Below are positions 1 to 4,898 of a DNA stretch of 8,207 nt, one piece after another. Positions within the stretch are counted from its first letter, which is position 1; every line of letters starts with the position of its first letter. The DNA comes from an archaeon (GTDB lineage Archaea; Asgardarchaeota; Hermodarchaeia; Hermodarchaeales; Hermodarchaeaceae): assembly GCA_016550415.1 (NCBI GenBank), contig JABXGU010000051.1:1-8207 (forward strand), read 5' to 3'. The position numbers and the translations under genes were made by a program. The notes under the pieces were generated by a model that saw nothing but the letters and a program-made list of their open reading frames with translations, was not told where the DNA came from and made no database searches.

Positions 1-539
1 ATCCGGGCAGACTGATTGACTATTTTCGCCTTTTCGTAAGATTACTACAGGAACTAGACATGTTACCAAGGGATGTATCTACTTCTGGTGCTCAAGCAGG
101 TCTCTGCCCAGTTGCTGGTCCTCTTTTGACTACTCAGAGCAACCGGATTCTCTTAGTTGGAGATGCCGCCGGGTTTGTATCTCCTGCTACTGGTGGAGGT
201 ATTGTTCCTGGAATGATTAGTGGAAAACTTGCAGCAGAGACACTCGCAGAAGCAATCAAACATCAATGCTTCGATAACAGATTCCTTTCGCGATATCAGA
301 TAAGATGGGAACAGCAAATCGGAAGATTCCGTGGTGAACTCCTAATACAGCGAATCTTCCTTACACCCCTATGCAACATCTTTGTCCGCATTGGAGAACG
401 AGATGCAGGCATACGACAACTTATTGCTTCAACACAGAAACATGGCTCAGGGGCTTCATATGCTAGAGGAGTGAATCTTTACACTTTACTTGGCAGATTT
501 TGCTGGGATTTATTAAAGGGAGCATTTGGACATCTTTAG
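1..539 (+). CDS. Geranylgeranyl reductase family FAD-dependent protein, C-terminal part (5' end outside window)
   Basis: The reading frame is open from base 3 to the TAG at 537-539 (178 residues), so the gene starts outside the window; the ATG at 60 is an internal methionine (residue 20 of the fragment). The clearest motif is the second flavin-binding signature of this family, LLVGDAAGFVSPATGGGI, with the GDA at nt 159-167, followed by a GMISGKLAAETLAEAI helix. It is preceded by CPVAGPL, which matches the 'PV.GPL' segment found before GDA in geranylgeranyl reductases. The complete proteins are usually about 390-410 residues, so somewhat under half is present. Known members reduce the double bonds of geranylgeranyl chains, including those of archaeal ether lipids (digeranylgeranylglycerophospholipid reductase), at the membrane using FAD. 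Which substrate this paralogue uses cannot be told, because the N-terminal Rossmann GxGxxG and most of the substrate cavity are missing. A different flavoprotein of the FixC/GGR superfamily is the alternative. Confidence 0.85.
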   Translation, partial: PGRLIDYFRLFVRLLQELDMLPRDVSTSGAQAGLCPVAGPLLTTQSNRILLVGDAAGFVSPATGGGIVPGMISGKLAAETLAEAIKHQCFDNRFLSRYQIRWEQQIGRFRGELLIQRIFLTPLCNIFVRIGERDAGIRQLIASTQKHGSGASYARGVNLYTLLGRFCWDLLKGAFGHL

Positions 540-549
540 TGATAATTAT

Positions 550-602
550 TCTTCATTTATAGGAAACATGCGAAAGCTTTTCTGTAAAATTTATTATAAA
601 TA
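550..602 (+). promoter_or_regulatory. Putative TATA-type promoter region of the DUF6159 gene
   Basis: Two AT-rich TATA-like stretches lie in the 68-base gap before the ATG at 608. The first, TTTATAG at 556-562, would place a transcription start near 583-587 and give a leader of about 20-25 bases. The second, TTTATTATAAATA at 590-602, is the better TATA match but sits so close to the ATG that initiation about 25 bases downstream would fall inside the gene. No Shine-Dalgarno sequence precedes the ATG. The placement is an inference from archaeal promoter spacing. Confidence 0.3.
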
Positions 603-607
603 ACATT

Positions 608-2002
608 ATGCCATCAATTACTGGTGAGAAAATAAAAGGATCAGCAAAACCGCTAATTGCATTAGCCATAGCATTGATTGCGTTGTACAGCTTTGGATTC
701 TATACCGTCTTGATTCTAATTACTCCCATACTGCCAACAATAAATACGATAATAGTTACTGCTCTACCTTGGCTTGAACCCTATTGGTTTGCCATTTTCA
801 TATTCATCTTTCTTATAGTATTCCTAGGAATTGTCCTAGCATACATTGTATTGCGTCTAATGAAGCGTGCCGCTGCAGGAGTGCTTCGAGTTGTATGGCT
901 TCTTGAAGCAGTATTCATGATTGGCTTAGGTATCTTCCTGTTCATCTTCATGGGGCCCTTTGGAATATTCGGGCTTATTTTCCCAATAATTGGCATCATC
1001 CAATTGTGGATTTGGTTCCGTCGAAGACAGAAAATCGAACGTGCAGGAAAGCTTGTCGAATTTACTGCAACACTTCTTCTTGAAGAAAAAGAGATGTTCA
1101 TCGTTCCCTTGGTTACAGCGATTTTTAGCATGATTACATTCTTCTTAATGTTTACAACCTTCTATTGGATGTATAGCACACTTCCCACTTTGGGAGTTAC
1201 ATATGATTCATGGCTTTACTTTGGCTTCGAAATACTGGTTATTGCAGCTTATTTATTCGGCTATTTTGCTGTCTTCTATCTCTTTGAAGGCATCAATGTC
1301 TCCATTGCCCATACATGGTATAGAAAAGAAGACCCTGTATTACGTGGTGCCCTCTCTGAAGTTCGCAGCGTAGCAGGAACAATCATTAAATTTGCAGCAC
1401 TACGAACACTAATTGCAGCTTTTCAGAGTGCATTAAGAAGAGGAGGACGAAGAGAAGGTGGAATCTTCGCTATCATCGGGGCTATCCTTTCACGAATCAT
1501 TGGAGCAATTTTCCGATTCCTTACTTATTTCACACTTCCATCAATAATCATCGAAGGACGCGGACTAAAAGATTCCATCAAACGGTCAGCTAGCGTGACC
1601 TGGCGCTATTTAGTTGATGTCTATATAGCAGAAACAGGAGTATCAACGGTATTCAGCCTATTCGGAGCCATACTCACACTAGGATACTTTGCTACAGGCT
1701 TTATCTTCGGATACATATTTGGCATAATTGCATTTGCAGATAGCTTCTTCGCCCTCTTCGTTGGCATCATCTTTGCCATCTTCTTCATGATCTTCGCTGC
1801 GATTCCCAGCTACTTCATATTCAGACCACTCAACACTGCCTACCGCACCTTCATGTTTGCCTATGCCCTTGATGAAGAAAGCGGCTTCAAACTACCCAGC
1901 AGATTACCCAAAGCTTATGCAGATACAATAGAAGAAGCGCAAGCCGAATGGGAAGGAAAACCTGGTAAGCGAGGACTACAGGAACCACCCAGCGAATGGT
2001 GA
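608..2002 (+). CDS. Polytopic membrane protein, DUF6159-like, with an extra N-terminal four-helix region
   Basis: This is a 464-residue integral membrane protein with about eight or nine hydrophobic segments (roughly residues 14-42, 57-83, 93-116, 117-137, 162-190, 204-227, 285-311, 341-363, 365-400) and a polar, charged C-terminal tail (residues 421-464). From about residue 145 it resembles the DUF6159 family: a GKLVEF..LLLEEKEMFIVPL segment, then a loop NVSIAHTWYRKEDPVLRGAL (230-249), then LPSIIIEGRGLKDSIKRSASV (310-330), corresponding to the family's 'P.l..EG.g..dAIKRS' motif. The first 140 residues (four predicted helices ending at WFRRRQK) precede the region I recognise and may be a separate domain. 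The ATG at 608 is the only sensible start: the frame has no upstream start and the next Met is residue 85, inside the protein. No function is known to me for the family; a role in the envelope or in membrane protein handling would be a guess. A strong terminator follows 28 bases after the stop. Confidence 0.75.
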   Translation: MPSITGEKIKGSAKPLIALAIALIALYSFGFYTVLILITPILPTINTIIVTALPWLEPYWFAIFIFIFLIVFLGIVLAYIVLRLMKRAAAGVLRVVWLLEAVFMIGLGIFLFIFMGPFGIFGLIFPIIGIIQLWIWFRRRQKIERAGKLVEFTATLLLEEKEMFIVPLVTAIFSMITFFLMFTTFYWMYSTLPTLGVTYDSWLYFGFEILVIAAYLFGYFAVFYLFEGINVSIAHTWYRKEDPVLRGALSEVRSVAGTIIKFAALRTLIAAFQSALRRGGRREGGIFAIIGAILSRIIGAIFRFLTYFTLPSIIIEGRGLKDSIKRSASVTWRYLVDVYIAETGVSTVFSLFGAILTLGYFATGFIFGYIFGIIAFADSFFALFVGIIFAIFFMIFAAIPSYFIFRPLNTAYRTFMFAYALDEESGFKLPSRLPKAYADTIEEAQAEWEGKPGKRGLQEPPSEW

Positions 2003-2030
2003 CATTAAAACCAGAGTATACTCTTACTTT

Positions 2031-2068
2031 GAAGCTTGGAGTTAAGCCTCCAAGCTTCTCTCTTTTTT
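2031..2068 (+). terminator. Intrinsic-type terminator of the DUF6159 gene
   Basis: A perfect 11-bp stem pairs GAAGCTTGGAG at 2031-2041 with CTCCAAGCTTC at 2048-2058 across a six-base loop (2042-2047), followed by TCTC and a run of six T (2063-2068). It begins 28 bases after the TGA at 2000-2002. In archaea the T-run is the main termination signal, and the hairpin may also protect the 3' end of the message. Confidence 0.8.
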
Positions 2069-2142
2069 ATTCCTAGCATATTTTGCTCAAGATAGCATTG
2101 ACTCACTTTACTAGCTATGATTATTTTGAATCAATAGGATTG

Positions 2143-2179
2143 AAAAAAAAGGGAGTGTGGAAGCCATATTATGGCTTCC
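2143..2179 (-). terminator. Terminator of LVIVD gene A, overlapping its stop codon
   Basis: A perfect 9-bp stem (2159-2167 with 2171-2179, three-base loop 2168-2170) is followed on the minus strand by ACACTCCC and a run of eight T (complement of the A-run at 2143-2150). The TAA of gene A occupies 2169-2171, so the upstream arm of the hairpin is formed by the last codons (Arg-Lys-Pro) and the stop lies in the loop. The convergent DUF6159 terminator ends only about 75 bases away, so each strand has its own stop signal in this 166-base gap. Confidence 0.75.
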
Positions 2180-4586
2180 TTTGTCGACGACGTGAGATAA
2201 CACCTATTCCAAGGGCAGATATTACACCAAGAGTAATTGCTATCGCAGGGAAGCCAGGAATCGGAGGTGGTTCGATAAAATCGATATTGATGAAGGAAAC
2301 GGAAGGCGTGCGATCGTCATTGATGGTGGTGAAGCTTACACGCCAGCGGATGTCGTTGCCAGTATTTGTGAAGGTATAGGCAATTCCGGGGGTAACGCTC
2401 TCCCAGTTAACACCTCCATCTACTGACATGAACCATTCAATCGAGGTGCCTGTAGGGACACTTGATGTTGAAGTGAGTGTGGCTTGAGTGATTTGTGTTG
2501 TGGAGGTGTAGAGACTTAACGATTGGGCAATGGTGGTACTCTCATAAGTGTTACCAGCACTACGGAAGATACGGAAGATGAGGAGTTGGTTTCCACATGC
2601 TGCGTATAGATAGTCACCTCCGATGGTGAGACTTCGAACATCGGGATTACCTGTAGAATAGCTTGAGACTAATTGTATTTCATTGACATTTGAGGCGTCA
2701 ATACAACGTAGTCCGAACCCTCGTTCTCCACTAAAGACAGTAGTTCCAAAAATCGTTACTGCTGTACAGTAGGTGTCACCGGGAAGGGGATCGTAATCAG
2801 CGTTGATTATGTTCCATGGATCTGTAATATTGACAAAGTTGAGACCTGACAAACCATTTGCGATTACAGCAAAGTCACCAGAAACCGCGATATCCTCTGC
2901 GTCAGTCCACTGGAGACCATCTGTGAATTGTAGATTGAAACCGTTGAGATTATAGTTATGCTGACCAAACTCCCCTGCAATGCTACCGCCTCCAACAACA
3001 TAAGCGAAATGACCCTGGACCATCAAGGCTGTGGCGTTTTCCATCATGTCAATATCGTCGATATAGACTAGGTTGTAAGGATTTGAGATGTTCATGAGGT
3101 AGAGTCCCCATAGGCCATCCGCTACATAGGCAACATCACCAGCAACAGTCACATCATATGGGTAAGTAAAACCGACATAGTCGCGGAAGACAACATTAGA
3201 GGGGTCTGAGATATCAAAGCAATTGAGACCCTTGTTGGAGGAACCCCAATTGGTGACATAGGCGAACTGTCCTTGGACATCCACTGTCGTATAGTCAATG
3301 GTAGCACCTTGCCAGATACGGTCGAGAAGGATTGGATTTGTTGGATCGCTCACATCGAGAACTACAAGACCATCAGCACCAGCAGCGACGTAAGCAATGT
3401 TACCTTGGATTGCTACGTCATTGGCGTGATAGGTGTTGTAGGTTCCCACGAGAGTAAAATCGGTGACCAAACTTCCTACACTATAGGTGTATACACCGTC
3501 GCTAGCACCTATTACAAGAACACCACCCATAAGGTCTATCTCATATGCATCAGAGATAGCTATGTTTGCAACAGCAACAGGGCTAGTGGGAGTAGAGACA
3601 TCGAAGACTTGAACACCCCCTGTACGGTCAGCAACGAAAAGCGTATTCCCTTGCATTGCAAGTTTTACAGCGTTTCCTGGAGTGTCAGCACTGCCAATGA
3701 TTACAGGAGCACTTGGGTCACTTATATCGACGATTTGAATACCACTTGGACCATCAGCAACATAAGCAATACCTCCATCGACTAAAACTGCTGTTGCATT
3801 TCCTGGAGTATCAATATAACCGGGGCTTGGCTGTGTTACTGCATAAGGATTGGATACGTTGCAAACCCAAAGCCCATAATGACTTTCAGCCAGAAAGGCA
3901 TAATAGCCCTCTACATCGACACCTAGTGTTGTCATTGAACTCCAATTATTTGGTATGCGGACAGGACTAGTCGGGTCTTGTATATCTATGACAACAAAAG
4001 CCCGACTTCCTGAGGAATCATATGCAGTGGCGTAAAGGAAGTGTCCCTGAATGTCAATGTCGGTAACAGACCCATCAACAGTTACTGAACCCAGATAAAC
4101 ACCACTTACGCTACCATATCCATTGGGATTTGATACGTTGTAGAAGGAAATAGCGCCTATGCCGCTGGTGGCATTACGTCCACCATAGAATATGTCGCCA
4201 TCAACTAGCCCAGTGATAAACTTAGTAAATGAATCTCGTGAACTCATCAGTGTGATATCAGTAGGATCGGAAATATTGAGAATCCGGTTACTCGAAATTG
4301 AAGATGCAGGATCGTATACGACAATGTAGGCTTTGCTTCCCTGAACATCAAGTCCACGAATAGGCTTTGTAGTTACATAGTGGTCGAGCTGCGTGATTGA
4401 ATAGCTGCGAGGACTGCTAATAGAGCCGGTGCCCCAACCTTCAGCCGTAGTAGCAGGATCTTTGTAGGTTGTTGTTGTGAAACTCTCTGTTACTGTTCCA
4501 TCCGCAGCAACAGAGGGAATACCTGTGATTACCAAGAGTGCAATGAAAAATACTGAAAACATAACTTTAGATTTGAGATATTTCAT
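2169..4586 (-). CDS. Secreted LVIVD-repeat (double beta-propeller) surface protein A
   Basis: This 805-residue protein has a signal peptide (basic MKYLKSK, hydrophobic core to about residue 25, likely cut after SVAA at residue 28). A short strand motif, ESFTTTTYKDPATTAEGWGTG (residues 34-54), is followed by 14 modules of about 40-45 residues between residues 76 and 676. The better modules read V.GD.AYVADG..GL.V.DISDP..P, the LVIVD repeat that builds beta-propeller blades. Modules 7 and 14 lack the DISDP signature, which suggests two seven-bladed propellers (about 76-386 and 387-676). A beta-sandwich-like domain with SxDGGxxWESVTPG (about 691-771) precedes IPGFP (776-780), a hydrophobic helix and RRRQRKP, an archaeosortase-type surface anchor. 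It is a paralogue of gene B. Start: the ATG at 4586 has GAGGG 11 bases upstream (4598-4602); Met9 is a less likely alternative. Such proteins are generally extracellular binding or structural modules; the ligand is unknown and no catalytic residues are apparent. Confidence 0.88.
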   Translation of the reverse strand: MKYLKSKVMFSVFFIALLVITGIPSVAADGTVTESFTTTTYKDPATTAEGWGTGSISSPRSYSITQLDHYVTTKPIRGLDVQGSKAYIVVYDPASSISSNRILNISDPTDITLMSSRDSFTKFITGLVDGDIFYGGRNATSGIGAISFYNVSNPNGYGSVSGVYLGSVTVDGSVTDIDIQGHFLYATAYDSSGSRAFVVIDIQDPTSPVRIPNNWSSMTTLGVDVEGYYAFLAESHYGLWVCNVSNPYAVTQPSPGYIDTPGNATAVLVDGGIAYVADGPSGIQIVDISDPSAPVIIGSADTPGNAVKLAMQGNTLFVADRTGGVQVFDVSTPTSPVAVANIAISDAYEIDLMGGVLVIGASDGVYTYSVGSLVTDFTLVGTYNTYHANDVAIQGNIAYVAAGADGLVVLDVSDPTNPILLDRIWQGATIDYTTVDVQGQFAYVTNWGSSNKGLNCFDISDPSNVVFRDYVGFTYPYDVTVAGDVAYVADGLWGLYLMNISNPYNLVYIDDIDMMENATALMVQGHFAYVVGGGSIAGEFGQHNYNLNGFNLQFTDGLQWTDAEDIAVSGDFAVIANGLSGLNFVNITDPWNIINADYDPLPGDTYCTAVTIFGTTVFSGERGFGLRCIDASNVNEIQLVSSYSTGNPDVRSLTIGGDYLYAACGNQLLIFRIFRSAGNTYESTTIAQSLSLYTSTTQITQATLTSTSSVPTGTSIEWFMSVDGGVNWESVTPGIAYTFTNTGNDIRWRVSFTTINDDRTPSVSFINIDFIEPPPIPGFPAIAITLGVISALGIGVISRRRQRKP
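2172..2261 (-). other. C-terminal surface-anchoring signal of protein A (PGF-CTERM-like)
   Basis: Residues 776-805 form a tripartite signal: an IPGFP motif, a hydrophobic helix (about 781-797) and a basic tail RRRQRKP. This resembles the archaeal PGF-CTERM signals processed by archaeosortase A, although those normally carry the PGF without the following proline. No archaeosortase is encoded in the window, so processing in trans is an inference; a permanent C-terminal membrane helix is the simple alternative. Confidence 0.6.
2559..4361 (-). repeat. 14 tandem LVIVD-type modules in protein A (two predicted seven-bladed propellers)
   Basis: Approximate module limits in residues, by eye: 76-116, 123-173, 174-219, 220-262, 263-304, 305-345, 346-386, 387-427, 428-473, 474-514, 515-561, 562-603, 604-647, 648-676. 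The modules are repeated at the protein level and degenerate at the DNA level. The hinge between the two predicted propellers falls near base 3429. Modules 5, 8 and 10 are closest to the consensus; modules 2, 7, 11 and 14 are the most degenerate. Confidence 0.7.
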
Positions 4587-4597
4587 GATTTTTGATT

Positions 4598-4645
4598 CCC
4601 TCTTTGAGAATCGTTGACACTAGTGCGAGTTTGTAGCTAAAAAAT
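4598..4645 (-). promoter_or_regulatory. Leader and putative promoter of gene A
   Basis: On the minus strand GAGGG (4602-4598) lies 11 bases before the ATG at 4586 and can serve as a Shine-Dalgarno sequence. A T-rich TATA-like element, ATTTTTTAG (4645-4637), lies upstream; with usual archaeal spacing it would start transcription near 4613 and give a leader of about 25 bases. The bases between GGG and the ATG (AATCAAAAATC) resemble those of gene B (AATAAAAA). Confidence 0.35.
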
Positions 4646-4848
4646 GCCACTGATTCATGTTCTCGAACTTCCTAAACAAACTATTTTCAAGAAAAGTAAA
4701 TCAATATGTAGATTTGATTCCAAAAAAATCTTTAAAATCTGAGAGGAATCTTTCTTGTTTGAAATAAAAATAGAGGGATAAGAACTTGATCAACTGTCCA
4801 GTGAATGAGAATATCGTTCAATGAATAGACTGAGAAAAGAAGGTTGAG

Positions 4849-4892
4849 AAAAAAGGGAGGGAGGACAGACGCTAGTAAAGCGCCTGTCTGTC
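4849..4892 (-). terminator. Probable terminator of LVIVD gene B
   Basis: Beginning seven bases after the TAG (4899-4901), GACAGAC at 4864-4870 pairs with GTCTGTC at 4886-4892. The interior can pair further as CGCT (4870-4873) with AGCG (4879-4882), leaving a small bulge. On the minus strand the stem is followed by CTCCCTCCC and six T (complement of the A-run 4849-4854). It argues against read-through from B into A. Confidence 0.6.
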
Positions 4893-4898
4893 ATTATG

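Larger units (their letters stand above)
4587..4898. other. 312-base gap between the paralogous genes B and A
   Basis: No coding region is supported here. On the minus strand the part near 4864-4898 holds the terminator of gene B, and the part near 4587-4646 holds the leader and a TATA-like element of gene A. The middle (about 4650-4848) is AT-rich with several A/T runs (for example the A-run near 4722-4728) and shows no clear repeat, tRNA or other structured RNA by eye. Confidence 0.6.

Noticed and set aside
60..62. The ATG at 60 as the start of the first gene
   Set aside because: The frame is open from base 3 to this ATG, and the protein from here would lack most of a family fold that normally exceeds 390 residues. 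The gene begins outside the window.
781..1131. Antisense reading frame opposite the DUF6159 gene
   Set aside because: It lies wholly within a convincing membrane-protein gene and its translation has no recognisable domain or signal.
2083..2379. Plus-strand reading frame across the convergent terminators and the end of gene A
   Set aside because: It contains both terminators and the complement of gene A's 3' end, so it is a chance frame.
3273..3970. Two plus-strand frames opposite gene A, and similar ones opposite gene B (6327-6968)
   Set aside because: They are mirror frames of the repeated modules (for example similar HCRIVN/YRRFEY-type fragments appear opposite equivalent blades) with no start signals or domains.
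4587..4898. B and A as one operon
   Set aside because: The gap is 312 bases, it holds a hairpin plus T-run after B, and A has its own Shine-Dalgarno-like and TATA-like elements. Separate transcription is more likely, though not proven.
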